From positions 1 to 64,000 of the forward strand of contig JAVVQG010000002.1 in assembly GCA_036655355.1 (NCBI GenBank): a stretch of DNA of 64,000 bases, given 5' to 3'. Source of the DNA: JAUNSR01 sp036655355. GTDB lineage: Bacteria > Bacteroidota > Bacteroidia > Bacteroidales > JAUNSR01. Below, piece after piece: positions 26,164 to 35,444 of this stretch (the stretch's first letter is position 1; every line of letters starts with the position of its first letter). A model generated the notes under the pieces. It worked only from the letters and a program-made list of their open reading frames with translations. It was not told the origin of the DNA and ran no database searches. The translations under genes were made by a program, and so were the position numbers.

Positions 26164-26941
26164 GCACCCCTTTTTTCAACATACCATAGCGATCGAAGGT
26201 ATATTTCACAGAAAGGTGTAGGCTGATCAATACTGCCAAAATCGAGGCTGTGAAATTGATTACCATGATCATGATCTGATAACGAATCGAAAGGTCCGGC
26301 GAACTTCCACCCAGAATCTGACCGATCATCGTTCCGGGCAATGCAATTAGTCCCATTACCGCCATGCTGGCGATGGCCGGATTGAAAGCCTTGACCAATG
26401 CCTGACGAATAAACGGAGTTTGCGCCTCTTTCATTGTCGCACCGTTTCCAAGCAGATAATGATACATCTGCTGCTCACGCGAGATGCCACTATAAAAGGC
26501 ATTCAGTCCGATCACGCTCGACGAAAGGATATTCCCCAACAGAATGCCGCTGATCGGTATAAAATATTGACTTTCGAATAGGTTCTCTAACGCCAATACT
26601 CCTTTCAGAAAATAAACTACGATGAAGGAAAGCGAGAGAAATACCGAAAAATAAACGGGCACGAACATCATTCGCTTCGAGAGATGAATCCGCTTGATCA
26701 AGCTGAGCGCACAAACGCCCGTCATCAACAACAGCCACCCGATATTGACCCAAAGGTTATTCCATGCAAAAAGGTAGTTCAGATAAAATCCCACCAAAAA
26801 AAGCTGTAAAACCATTCGGGCTACCGACACGAACATATCTTTCACGATCCCCGTACGGTAATAATGAAGGATATAAGCGGGAATAAGCACCAATAACAAG
26901 CCGATAAAAAGATGAAACAGAGAGATAGGTATAGTTTGCAT
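26147..26941 (-). CDS. fetB: FetB-type ABC transporter permease (UPF0014)
   Basis: This 264-residue membrane protein has about seven hydrophobic helices and the UPF0014 signature region GATMKEAQTPFIRQALVKAFNP near residues 165-185 followed by the GLIALPGTMIGQILGG loop. The family partners a separate ATPase; in E. coli the FetAB pair exports iron and protects against oxidative stress. Here the ATPase gene lies four bases upstream on the same strand. The direct neighbour of the next unit is superoxide dismutase, which fits an iron or oxidative role, but the substrate is an inference. Confidence 0.85.
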   Translation of the reverse strand: MQTIPISLFHLFIGLLLVLIPAYILHYYRTGIVKDMFVSVARMVLQLFLVGFYLNYLFAWNNLWVNIGWLLLMTGVCALSLIKRIHLSKRMMFVPVYFSVFLSLSFIVVYFLKGVLALENLFESQYFIPISGILLGNILSSSVIGLNAFYSGISREQQMYHYLLGNGATMKEAQTPFIRQALVKAFNPAIASMAVMGLIALPGTMIGQILGGSSPDLSIRYQIMIMVINFTASILAVLISLHLSVKYTFDRYGMLKKGVLIGSK

Positions 26942-26945
26942 GGGA

Positions 26946-27572
26946 TTATTCTCTTATTTTGGAAATATAAAACGTGCGATCGCAGGTAGCCGCAAAACTA
27001 TCATCGTGCGTTACGGCAAATAAGGTCACGGAGAGTTCTTTCAGAAAAGCGATCATCTTTTCCCGGGTCTGGGTATCGATTGCGGAAGTGGGCTCATCAA
27101 GCAATAAGATTTTCTTATCGAGCAGAATAGCCAACACAAGCATCACTCTTTGTCGCTCTCCGCCGGATATCTCCTGCATCCGACGATCCAAGAGCGATTT
27201 TTCCAAACCGACTTTCTCAAAAAGAAGATACAGTTTCGCTTCGTCGAACAATTTGCCTTGATTCACCTTCAATTCAAAAGGAGCTGTCAATGCCTCACGA
27301 ACGTACGTATACGGAAGTTGAATTTCCTGAGGCACCCAAGCTATCTTACTTCTAATTTTCTGAACACTTGATGCGGTAAGCTCCACATCGTCCACCACGA
27401 TTCGTCCCGATGAGGGTAGCGCAAGACCCATCAGACTTTTCATTATCGTACTCTTGCCCGCACCTGATTCCCCCATCAATGCCACATGCTCACCGGTGTT
27501 AATCTTTTGAGAGAAACAATCCACCACCCGCTTTCCGTCAAATGTGAAGCATACTTGCTGAAATTCTATCAT
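26946..27572 (-). CDS. fetA: FetA-type ABC transporter ATPase
   Basis: This 208-residue ATP-binding subunit carries Walker A GESGAGKST near residue 34, Q-loop WVPQEIQLPYTY near 83, the ABC signature SGGERQRV near 135, Walker B KILLLDEPTSAID near 155 and the switch His in FAVTHDD near 188. It is a complete single nucleotide-binding domain and pairs with the UPF0014 permease immediately downstream. A -7 box at 27593-27600 lies 21 bp upstream of the ATG, right after the terminator of the previous gene, so the two genes form their own operon. Confidence 0.88.
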   Translation of the reverse strand: MIEFQQVCFTFDGKRVVDCFSQKINTGEHVALMGESGAGKSTIMKSLMGLALPSSGRIVVDDVELTASSVQKIRSKIAWVPQEIQLPYTYVREALTAPFELKVNQGKLFDEAKLYLLFEKVGLEKSLLDRRMQEISGGERQRVMLVLAILLDKKILLLDEPTSAIDTQTREKMIAFLKELSVTLFAVTHDDSFAATCDRTFYISKIRE

Positions 27573-27592
27573 AAGTTTTTTGAATTGAGACT

Positions 27593-27600
27593 CAAAGATA
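27593..27600 (-). promoter_or_regulatory. -7 box of the fetAB operon
   Basis: TATCTTTG on the minus strand fits TAnnTTTG exactly. It immediately follows the terminator of the upstream gene and lies 21 bp before the fetA ATG. Confidence 0.5.
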
Positions 27601-27629
27601 AAAAAAGGAGTATCAATACTGACACTCCT
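27599..27629 (-). terminator. Terminator between the unknown gene and fetA
   Basis: On the minus strand AGGAGTGTCA pairs with TGATACTCCT (ten base pairs including one G-T) around a GTAT loop, followed by seven Ts. Confidence 0.75.
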
Positions 27630-27655
27630 AAATATATTTTAAGTAATTGTGAGGA

Positions 27656-28147
27656 TTACATCTCTTCGTCTGATTTAAGCATCATCCGTCGATATTTATT
27701 CAACAAATTACTAAGCGGAACCTCTTCGATCACACCTGTAGGGATAACATGATAAAACTCTATCAACTCTTCCCGTATATTTTGCTGAATCAACGGCATC
27801 TGATCGTAATGCTCCACCACATAAGCCAAAAGTTCCCGGTCATTCTCTATGGAGATAAAAACCTGATCCGTCAGTTGTGCGATAAATTCGTTGGCAACTT
27901 TGACGAGAAGTTCTTCTGCTTGAGAAAATTCCGGATCATCGGTGAAGAAGATCGGTTTATCTTCTTGAAGCGCCTTTACCAGAAAATCATTCAGGACGTT
28001 GTTCACAACTCTTTTACTATACCGCTGTTCTGTTTTCTTATACATTTCAGCCAGCTGGGTATTCGTCCGAATAAAATTAAACAGATACTCCGAAAGTCTA
28101 TTATTAAATCGATTTACGGCGATTTCGGCGAAAAGATGGGGTTCCAT
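27656..28147 (-). CDS. Acidic cytoplasmic protein of unknown function
   Basis: I do not recognise this 163-residue protein. It has no signal or membrane segment, is rich in Glu, Leu and Asn, and reads as mostly helical. No Cys or catalytic motif stands out. I start at 28147 (MEPHLFAEIAVNRF); the longer frame adds nine residues. It follows the superoxide dismutase by 62 bases on the same strand and is ended by a terminator, so it is probably the last gene of that transcript. Confidence 0.65.
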   Translation of the reverse strand: MEPHLFAEIAVNRFNNRLSEYLFNFIRTNTQLAEMYKKTEQRYSKRVVNNVLNDFLVKALQEDKPIFFTDDPEFSQAEELLVKVANEFIAQLTDQVFISIENDRELLAYVVEHYDQMPLIQQNIREELIEFYHVIPTGVIEEVPLSNLLNKYRRMMLKSDEEM

Positions 28148-28209
28148 AATCAACTTTTTTAAGGTTATCGACAAAGAAGAGAGGAAATATGTTATTTGGA
28201 GAGATGTTA

Positions 28210-28866
28210 CTATTTTGAAGATTCATTGAATCTTTTCTCCACCACCTTCCAATCAACAACCTCCCACATCTTATCGAGGTGATCCGTCCGTTTATTGAGA
28301 TAATCCAAATAGTACGCATGTTCCCAAACGTCAAACACAAGCAGCGGGGTCACGCCCATCGTCAACGGCGTGTCTGCGTTCGGCGTCTTAATCACCTCCA
28401 GGTTTCCATCTTTATCTTTCACCAACCAGACCCAACCGGATCCGAACTGCGAAGCGCCGGTTTTGGTGAATTCCGATTTCATTGCATCCACAGAACCCCA
28501 TTTCGCCTCGATGGCTTTTATCAGTTCCGGTGAAGGCTTGCTCGTTCCGGGAGGAGTGAGTTGTTGAAAATAAAATGTATGATTCCATGCCTGTGCTGCA
28601 TTATTAAACAACGGCCCCTTGGATTGCATCACGATCTCCTCTATATTCAGGGTATCGAAAGGAGTTCCCGCCTTCATTTTATTCAGGTTATCGATGTATC
28701 CTTTCTGATGCTTTCCGTGATGGGTATTCATCGTTTTTTCACTTATCACCGGCTCAAAAGCATTCATCTCATAAGGAATCGGCTCCAACACAAACTGATT
28801 CGAATCGTTGCGTGGCATCAATGTTCCATTGAGTGCCAAAAGAAAACACAAAATCGTATTAATCAT
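28210..28866 (-). CDS. Iron/manganese superoxide dismutase, apparently exported
   Basis: The enzyme converts superoxide to hydrogen peroxide and oxygen. Metal ligands of the Fe/Mn family are all present: His in EKTMNTHHGKHQKGY, His in AAQAWNHTFYF, and Asp and His in DVWEHAYYLDY. The enzyme domain is preceded by a hydrophobic stretch (MINTILCFLLALNGT), and a still longer frame from 28935 adds another 23 mostly Leu/Thr residues, so this copy probably carries a signal peptide, unlike ordinary cytoplasmic SodB. I choose the ATG at 28866. The alternative longer start lies inside a repeated sequence that can fold over itself. Confidence 0.9.
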   Translation of the reverse strand: MINTILCFLLALNGTLMPRNDSNQFVLEPIPYEMNAFEPVISEKTMNTHHGKHQKGYIDNLNKMKAGTPFDTLNIEEIVMQSKGPLFNNAAQAWNHTFYFQQLTPPGTSKPSPELIKAIEAKWGSVDAMKSEFTKTGASQFGSGWVWLVKDKDGNLEVIKTPNADTPLTMGVTPLLVFDVWEHAYYLDYLNKRTDHLDKMWEVVDWKVVEKRFNESSK

Positions 28867-28873
28867 AAGAACT

Positions 28874-28935
28874 AGAGTTAGAAGTAATAGAAATGGAGTT
28901 AGAAGTAGTAAAAACATTTCACCCTCTAACTCCAT
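28874..28935 (-). repeat. Direct and inverted GGAGTTAGA repeats before the SOD start
   Basis: Two direct copies of GAGTTAGAAGTA (about 28875 and 28896) give two ~21-bp units. ATGGAGTTAGA (28893-28903) is perfectly complementary to TCTAACTCCAT (28925-28935), making an 11-bp stem with a 21-nt loop in the SOD leader. One arm contains the upstream ATG at 28935. Confidence 0.7.
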
Positions 28936-28980
28936 AACATAAATTAAGCTCTTATTGTTGCAGAAAATCAGCGTTTTCTA

Positions 28981-31716
28981 TCATTTTTTCCTTTTCAGCA
29001 GCCGAATGATTTCACCAACCCAAACAACCGGTGAGGTACCGACGATAATCAAAAGCCAGTCGACCGGTTTCAAGTGAGTCACACTGAACATCTCCCCTCC
29101 GATGGAAACGATCAACACCTGACCGCCAAGAATGATCAGAAGCACGAAGACGAATCCCTTCAACGAATCCCCCAGATTAGCGAATGCTGATTTTGTTCCA
29201 CCCATCGCCTTGGCATTAAACAGGTTCCAAAATTGCAGCATCACGAAAATCGTAAAGAACAACGTTAACTCATACCGGGTTACCACTTCAGCCTCCCCAT
29301 TGTACTGCACGAAGGAACCGAACCAGTCTCTCAGGTTGAACTGCGTGAGCGAGGTGATATCGTACACACTGAAGTAGCGCTCCATACCGATCAGGAAGAG
29401 AATGAACAGACCGGCTGTCACCAGAATCCATTTCCGCATGTAGGGCGTCAGGATGTGATCGGTTGTTTTACGGGGCGCCCTGTCCATCACCTCCGGATTC
29501 GGAGGAAGGGAAGCAAGTGCCAACGCTGCGAAAGTATCCATAATCAGGTTAACCCATAACATCTGAGTCACCGTCAGCGGTGAACTGGTCCCGAACATCG
29601 ATCCCAGAAAGACAATCGTACAGGCCACCACATTGATGATGAGCTGGAAGAAAAGAAATTTCTGTATATTCTGATACAGGGATCTTCCCCACATAACGGC
29701 ACGGCCGATGCTTGTAAAGGAGTTGTCTAAGATCGTGATATCGCTCGCTTCTTTGGCCACGGTCGTACCGTCGCCCATCGATAATCCCACCTGAGCCGCA
29801 TTCAGAGCCGGCGCATCGTTCGTACCGTCTCCCGTCACAGCCACCACTTGCTGCTGTTTCTGCAACAGCTTCACCAAGCGCTCTTTATCCATTGGTCGGG
29901 CACGAGACATGATCTTCAATTCCATCACACGGTTGAAAGCCTCATCGTCTGACAATGCAGCGAATTCCGGTCCGGTGATGCGGTTCTTTTCACCGTCTTC
30001 CGGTTTCCAAAGTCCGATCTGGCGACCAATCTCGGTAGCGGTAGCCGTTGTATCGCCTGTCACGATTTTTATGGCGATACCTGCATCCATCGTCTCTTTC
30101 ACAGCCTCCGGAACATCGGCACGCACGGGATCCGAAATCGCGGCCACACCCAGAAAAGTAAGGTCTTTTAGCATGAGTTTCCCATTCTCGAAAACACCGT
30201 TGGTATCATCGATAAAACGATAGGCAAACCCCAGGGTTCGCATCGCCTGATTCTGATAACCCAGCAATTTTAATTCCGTCTGCCGTGCGATCTCACTCAT
30301 CTCCTGCACCTGATCGCTACCCAATACCTGTTTACACAGCGACATTACGATTTCAGGAGCTCCCTTCACATACAGCACTTTTCGTTTCAACAAAGGGGAA
30401 TCCACCAACGTAGCCATGTATTTGCGTTCCGTAGAGAACGGCAATTGGTCGATCACCTCCCCTTTTTCGCGTATATTCAAATAATCGATCCCCATGGAAT
30501 CCAGCCACAAAAGGAGCGCACCTTCGGTCGGGTTGCCCAACACCTTGGGCTTTTTCGGATCGGAATGATCCAGAAAAGCAGTTGAGTTTACGGCTATCCC
30601 TTCCTGAATCAACAATCCCGATTCATCCGCACCGGGGCGTTGTTCCCGAAGAGAGAAGAAATCGGTATCGTAGATCCGCATCTGATTCTGAGTCAGCGTT
30701 CCGGTTTTATCCGTACAAATCACCGTAGTAGCTCCCATGGTTTCGCATGCATGCAGTTTACGCACGAGGTTATTGGTGGACAACATCCGCTTCATACTAA
30801 GTGCCAGACTCAAGGTCACACTCATCGGCAAGCCTTCAGGAACCGACACCACGATGATCGTTACGGCAATCATCACCGTATGTAGAAAATACTGGATGAT
30901 CTGAGTCATATCGCCTTCCACTCCTCTTGTAAAGAACAGAACGGTACGGGCTATCACAATCAGAACGGCGATTGAATAACTCATCTTTGTAATCAGAACG
31001 CCCAATTGATCCAGCTGCAGGTTAAGCGGTGTCTTGATCTTATTTTCAATTTGCGACCCCTGGTACACCTTCCCGTACTCCGTGGCATCGCCCACTTTTT
31101 CAACCCGCATCACCCCGTGACCGTCCACTACCGTTGTACCTTTCATCACTTCGTAGGTGGGATAAGTGGCCTCATGATCCAGGTCCGCTTCATCCGCACT
31201 TTTGCGGATCACCGGCTCTCCCGTCAGTGTGGATTCGTTCACCTGCAGCGCTACACTTTCCAGCAAACGACCGTCCGCAGCAACCTCGTCTCCGGTATTC
31301 AACAAGACGATATCACCAACCACGATATCCTTTTTGGGGATTTCCGTTATATTGCTGTTTCGAATCACCTTGAATAGGGTGTCTTCATTTACCTGATTCA
31401 AAATCTCGAACTTGCGATCGGCACTCAATTCAAATAAGAATCCCACCAATGTGGCCAGAATCACTGCGATAAAAATACCTACGGGTTCAAGAAACACCGT
31501 TGCTTTTCCCCCTTCAGCAAAATATTCATAAAATGCCACCAGCAACGAGGCAAGCAACGCTACCAGTAAGATGATAATTATGGTATCTTGAAATTTCTCC
31601 AGAAATTTCTTCCACACCGATTCTTTCTCAGGAGGAGTAAGAATATTCTCACCATGAGCCAACCGACTCTCTTCTACCTGCTTATCGGTGAGTCCTACAT
31701 AATGTTTCTGTTCCAT
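28981..31716 (-). CDS. Calcium-translocating P-type ATPase (PMCA/SERCA type)
   Basis: This ~911-residue type II P-type ATPase has the N-terminal cation-ATPase domain (HYVGLTDKQVEESR), an actuator domain with TLTGEP near residue 190, a PEGLP membrane motif near 295, the phosphorylation site DKTGTLT near 335 and the hinge TGDGTNDAP near 628. About ten membrane helices flank these. Type II pumps with this layout expel Ca2+ from the cytoplasm. I start at MEQKHYVG (31716); four more in-frame codons exist upstream. It lies upstream of the SOD gene on the same strand, with only a short gap and no visible terminator. Confidence 0.92.
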   Translation of the reverse strand: MEQKHYVGLTDKQVEESRLAHGENILTPPEKESVWKKFLEKFQDTIIIILLVALLASLLVAFYEYFAEGGKATVFLEPVGIFIAVILATLVGFLFELSADRKFEILNQVNEDTLFKVIRNSNITEIPKKDIVVGDIVLLNTGDEVAADGRLLESVALQVNESTLTGEPVIRKSADEADLDHEATYPTYEVMKGTTVVDGHGVMRVEKVGDATEYGKVYQGSQIENKIKTPLNLQLDQLGVLITKMSYSIAVLIVIARTVLFFTRGVEGDMTQIIQYFLHTVMIAVTIIVVSVPEGLPMSVTLSLALSMKRMLSTNNLVRKLHACETMGATTVICTDKTGTLTQNQMRIYDTDFFSLREQRPGADESGLLIQEGIAVNSTAFLDHSDPKKPKVLGNPTEGALLLWLDSMGIDYLNIREKGEVIDQLPFSTERKYMATLVDSPLLKRKVLYVKGAPEIVMSLCKQVLGSDQVQEMSEIARQTELKLLGYQNQAMRTLGFAYRFIDDTNGVFENGKLMLKDLTFLGVAAISDPVRADVPEAVKETMDAGIAIKIVTGDTTATATEIGRQIGLWKPEDGEKNRITGPEFAALSDDEAFNRVMELKIMSRARPMDKERLVKLLQKQQQVVAVTGDGTNDAPALNAAQVGLSMGDGTTVAKEASDITILDNSFTSIGRAVMWGRSLYQNIQKFLFFQLIINVVACTIVFLGSMFGTSSPLTVTQMLWVNLIMDTFAALALASLPPNPEVMDRAPRKTTDHILTPYMRKWILVTAGLFILFLIGMERYFSVYDITSLTQFNLRDWFGSFVQYNGEAEVVTRYELTLFFTIFVMLQFWNLFNAKAMGGTKSAFANLGDSLKGFVFVLLIILGGQVLIVSIGGEMFSVTHLKPVDWLLIIVGTSPVVWVGEIIRLLKRKK

Positions 31717-31886
31717 GTGCAATTGCAATCATTAATTTAGATTTCTATTTAGCTATTCAAAAGGTTAAATGAGAAGGGATATTTTCCCTTTATACATAAT
31801 TAATAACAAACCGAAAGAGATGTTGTTTTGTACTTTGCCCTTTCCGCGCCTCAAATGTAGCACTATTTTTCTTCGGTTATTTTGAA

Positions 31887-31894
31887 TATCTTTG
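31887..31894 (+). promoter_or_regulatory. -7 box for the S46 peptidase
   Basis: TATCTTTG fits TAnnTTTG and lies 27 bp upstream of the ATG. A second match, TACATTTG on the minus strand (31859-31852), could serve the divergent ATPase. Confidence 0.5.
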
Positions 31895-31921
31895 TAAGTA
31901 AACATTATAACTTAAGATAAA

Positions 31922-34090
31922 ATGAATTTTAAAAAGCTATTATTTGTTTCTGCTGTCGCGGCAACTTCCACAATAGGTGTGAAAGCGGACGAAGGAATGT
32001 GGTTGTTGCCACTTCTGAAACAGCAGAACATGGAACAGTTAAAGAAAGCGGGACTTTCACTGGATATCGACGATGTATATAATGCACAGGATGTCAGCCT
32101 GAAAGACGCGGTTGTCATCTTCGGCAACGGCTGTACGGGGGAGATCATCTCTTCCGAGGGATTGCTTCTTACCAACCACCACTGCGGATACGGCGCGATC
32201 CAGCAACACAGTACGGTAGAGCACGATTACCTGGCAGACGGTTTTTGGGCCATGAACAGAAGCGAAGAGCTTCCCACGCCAGACCTTACCGTACAATTCA
32301 TCGACAAGATCGAGGATGTTACCGACTATGTAAAAGAGGCACTGGCGCAGGATACGACAAAGAGCGAAACCGATTTTCTTTCTCCGGCTTACATGAGAAA
32401 ACTGGTAGAGAAAAAAGTGGGTAAAGAGTTCACTGATCCGAAAGCGGGAATCCAGGTAGAGATCAAGCCATTCTACGGAGGCAATAAATATTACGCGTTT
32501 ACCAAAAAAGTATACGCTGACATCCGTATGGTAGGGGCTCCCCCATCATCAATCGGAAAATTCGGAGCGGATACAGACAACTGGATGTGGCCGCGCCATA
32601 CGGGAGACTTCTCTCTTTTCCGTGTATATGCGGACAAAGAGGGTAATCCGGCACCTTATTCTCCTGAAAACACCCCCTTACGTCCTAAAAAATACTTCAA
32701 CATCTCATTGAAAGGCGTTCAGGAAAACGACTACGCCATGATTATGGGATTCCCCGGAACAACCAACCGTTTCTACACTTCGAACGAAGTGAAAAGCAGA
32801 AAAGACATCGGAAACGCAACCAGAATCCGTGTACGTGAGATTCGTCAGAATGTATTGCTGGAAGAGATGTTGGCCGACCCTCAGGTAAGAATCCAATATG
32901 CAAGCAAATACGCTCGCTCTTCAAACTACTATAAGAATTCAATCGGTATGAATGCCGCCATTGAAAAACTGGAAGTGATCAACCGCAAGAAAGAGGAGGA
33001 AAAAGCATTCTGCGAATGGGCTCAAAACAACGGCAAGAAAGAATACATCGAAGCGTTGAATCGTATCAATCAAGCAACCGACCAAATCGACACCATTCAG
33101 CAGCAAGCGCTTTATCTAACCGAATCACTACTAAGCTCGGTTGAATTCTCTCAGGTTCCCACTGCCGTTTCCGCTTTGGAAACCGCTTTAAAAGAGAACA
33201 AAAAAGAGAACATCGCCAAAGAACTTGAAACGTTGGAGGCGCAGTATAAAAAATTCGCCAATAAGGATTACAACGCCGGGGTAGACAAAAAAGTAGCCAA
33301 AGCAATTTTCGCCGCCTACCTCAAGGATGTTCCTGCCAAATACCATCCGGGTATTTTCCAGACGATTCAAAAGAAATACAAAGGCAATACGGATAAGTTT
33401 ATTGACGATTGCTTCGGTAATTCAATTTTCGCGAGCGACGCAAACTTTGAAAAATTCAAAAACAAACCGACTCTCAAAGCGCTGGAAAACGATCCGATGA
33501 TTCAATACGCTACTTCGGTTCGCCAGAAACGTCGCGAATTATACGATCAGATCCAACCGATCTCGACACAGTTGTCTCAATCGATCGAGGTATACATCGC
33601 CGGTCTTCTCGAAATGGCAAAAGGAACGCCGATCTATCCGGATGCCAACTTCACGATTCGCTTGAGCTATGGCAACGTATTACCGTACGACCCGACAGAT
33701 GGTGTAACGTACCATTATTTCACAACACTAGACGGTGTGATGCAGAAAGAAGATCCGAACAACTGGGAGTTTGTAGTCCCTGCGAAACTGAAAGAACTTT
33801 GGGAAACGAAAGCTTACGGTGAATATGCGATGGAAAACGGTTCTCTTCCTGTAAACTTCCTATCGAACAACGACATCACGGGAGGCAACTCCGGTAGTCC
33901 CGTAATCAACGGAAACGGCGAATTGATCGGATGTGCTTTTGACGGAAACTGGGAAGCGATGAGTGGTGATATCGTTTTCGAACCAAGTGTTCAACGCACC
34001 ATCAATGTTGACATCCGCTACGTATTGTTTATTATCGACAAGTTTGCCGGAGCGAAACATCTGGTAGATGAAATGACAATCATCCGATAA
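31922..34090 (+). CDS. S46 family dipeptidyl-peptidase (DPP7-like)
   Basis: This 722-residue exported serine peptidase has a signal peptide (MNFKKLLFVSAVAATS ... GVKA). The chymotrypsin-like triad is visible: His in LTNHHCGYG near residue 89, Asp in RHTGDFS near 230 and Ser657 in GGNSGSP. S46 enzymes release dipeptides from the N-termini of peptides in the periplasm, feeding asaccharolytic amino-acid use. The position that selects specificity, 18 residues after the catalytic Ser, is Gly (FDGNW). Gly is characteristic of DPP7 (hydrophobic P1), whereas DPP11 (acidic P1) has Arg. It is probably monocistronic. Confidence 0.93.
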   Translation: MNFKKLLFVSAVAATSTIGVKADEGMWLLPLLKQQNMEQLKKAGLSLDIDDVYNAQDVSLKDAVVIFGNGCTGEIISSEGLLLTNHHCGYGAIQQHSTVEHDYLADGFWAMNRSEELPTPDLTVQFIDKIEDVTDYVKEALAQDTTKSETDFLSPAYMRKLVEKKVGKEFTDPKAGIQVEIKPFYGGNKYYAFTKKVYADIRMVGAPPSSIGKFGADTDNWMWPRHTGDFSLFRVYADKEGNPAPYSPENTPLRPKKYFNISLKGVQENDYAMIMGFPGTTNRFYTSNEVKSRKDIGNATRIRVREIRQNVLLEEMLADPQVRIQYASKYARSSNYYKNSIGMNAAIEKLEVINRKKEEEKAFCEWAQNNGKKEYIEALNRINQATDQIDTIQQQALYLTESLLSSVEFSQVPTAVSALETALKENKKENIAKELETLEAQYKKFANKDYNAGVDKKVAKAIFAAYLKDVPAKYHPGIFQTIQKKYKGNTDKFIDDCFGNSIFASDANFEKFKNKPTLKALENDPMIQYATSVRQKRRELYDQIQPISTQLSQSIEVYIAGLLEMAKGTPIYPDANFTIRLSYGNVLPYDPTDGVTYHYFTTLDGVMQKEDPNNWEFVVPAKLKELWETKAYGEYAMENGSLPVNFLSNNDITGGNSGSPVINGNGELIGCAFDGNWEAMSGDIVFEPSVQRTINVDIRYVLFIIDKFAGAKHLVDEMTIIR

Positions 34091-34143
34091 GTACTTACAA
34101 TTCATAACTGAAAGCAGAGATACTTTTCATTAAACAGCAAATA

Positions 34144-34228
34144 AAAGGTCATTATTAATAGTAAAGAATAATTATTTATCGAAATTCGATAAAATAATTT
34201 GGTATTTACAATTTTAATAATGACCTTT
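34144..34228. repeat. Perfect 15-bp inverted repeat with nested palindromes
   Basis: AAAGGTCATTATTAA (34144-34158) is perfectly repeated in inverse at 34214-34228 with 55 bp between. Inside is a second palindrome around ATCGAAATTCGAT, and ATCGATAAAATAATTT is repeated after the right arm. It lies between the peptidase and the DUF3836 gene and could be a terminator or an operator. Confidence 0.6.
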
Positions 34229-34282
34229 ATATATCGATAATCGATAAAATAATTTTCATGTTTAATTTAAATATCTGTAGTT

Positions 34283-34696
34283 ATGAAATCAATTACTATC
34301 AAATCGGTATTTATCTCTTTGTTCATGATTTTAGGTCTATCAATGGTCTCTGCTCAGGAAGACAGCAAGTTTGTTTACGATTGCAAATATGAAAATGACA
34401 AGATTGTATCCAAAACGATCTTCGAGAAAGATTCAGACAGTCAGGCGTTAAAACAAATAGCGAAATACGAATATGCGTATGACTCGAAAGGACGCATTGT
34501 GGAAAAAGTCGCTTATCGATGGAACACAGAAAAAAGAAACTGGGAGAACCATTTCAAGATGATCTGCCAATACAATGAAAGTGACGCCACCGTAACGATT
34601 GATTATGGCACTTGGGACAAAAACAAGAAAGATTATACGCAAAATCAGCAACACACCGTATATGCGGAAAGTGACATGGAGAAAATAATCTCCTAA
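34283..34696 (+). CDS. DUF3836 domain secreted protein
   Basis: This 137-residue protein has a clear signal peptide (MKSITIKSVFISLFM ... VSAQ, cleavage near residue 25). The mature part contains YEYAYDSKGRIVEKVAYRW, typical of the small Bacteroides DUF3836 proteins and reminiscent of the YD-like strands of the larger protein at 25207. DUF3836 proteins are predicted to be secreted beta-rich domains without known function. It stands alone, preceded by an AT-rich region with inverted repeats. Confidence 0.8.
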   Translation: MKSITIKSVFISLFMILGLSMVSAQEDSKFVYDCKYENDKIVSKTIFEKDSDSQALKQIAKYEYAYDSKGRIVEKVAYRWNTEKRNWENHFKMICQYNESDATVTIDYGTWDKNKKDYTQNQQHTVYAESDMEKIIS

Positions 34697-34800
34697 TCTC
34701 CCTTCCAGAGCGTGATTAACTCATACTTTCTCGCAAGAACGATGCAAGAATGCGTTATATTTTTCCGTTTTAATTATATTTACGTTAAATAGCAAGTAAA

Positions 34801-35433
34801 ATGAAGAAAAGACTTAACCTGATTTGTTTTTTACTCTTTGCAGCCCTTCTGGTTTCCCTCTCGATGGAGATCGCCGGAGGCGTAGCAGGATATAAAGAAG
34901 CGCTTGTAACGGTCAATGAGAAAGAAGCTGATAAGAATGAGATCTACACGATTCGGCTTAATCCTACAACCCCCGGTACCTACACCGACTCGGTATACAA
35001 CACCAGGCAGGAAGCATGGATTCCTATTCAGTACAATGAAATTCTGACGAAGGTTGAAAAAAACATCTCACAAAAGGAGTTGATCGGAGTCTTAGCCTTA
35101 AGCGTTGCCCTTCTGATCACCTTAGTGATTGCATTCATCTCTTTTGTCAATCTCATTCGAAACATTAACCGATCCGTTATTTTTAGCTGGGTCAACGTTC
35201 GAAACCTCAATATCCTGGGAATTGCCCTATTGGCTTCATTTGCTATCGGATTAATTCTGGGGTATGTAAACTACTCCTCAATTCTCAATCAGATCGATAT
35301 TCCGGGTTATGAAATCGCCTGGGGCAGCATCGTGCAAACCACAAATCTGATTTTGGGTTTGGCCTCCCTGCTAATCGCCGAAATCTTTTCGATTGGATTA
35401 AGATTGAAAGAAGAACAAGACCTAACTATTTAA
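34801..35433 (+). CDS. DUF2975 membrane protein
   Basis: This 210-residue protein has four hydrophobic segments (about residues 7-27, 98-120, 140-162 and 180-202), the topology of DUF2975 (YoaS-like) proteins. These are nearly always coupled to a small Xre-like regulator, and here an HTH gene starts 11 bases downstream. The pair is thought to form a membrane-linked regulatory module, but its ligand is unknown. The N-terminal extracytoplasmic loop between segments 1 and 2 is about 70 residues and lacks Cys. Confidence 0.82.
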   Translation: MKKRLNLICFLLFAALLVSLSMEIAGGVAGYKEALVTVNEKEADKNEIYTIRLNPTTPGTYTDSVYNTRQEAWIPIQYNEILTKVEKNISQKELIGVLALSVALLITLVIAFISFVNLIRNINRSVIFSWVNVRNLNILGIALLASFAIGLILGYVNYSSILNQIDIPGYEIAWGSIVQTTNLILGLASLLIAEIFSIGLRLKEEQDLTI

Positions 35434-35444
35434 CGAAGATCTTT

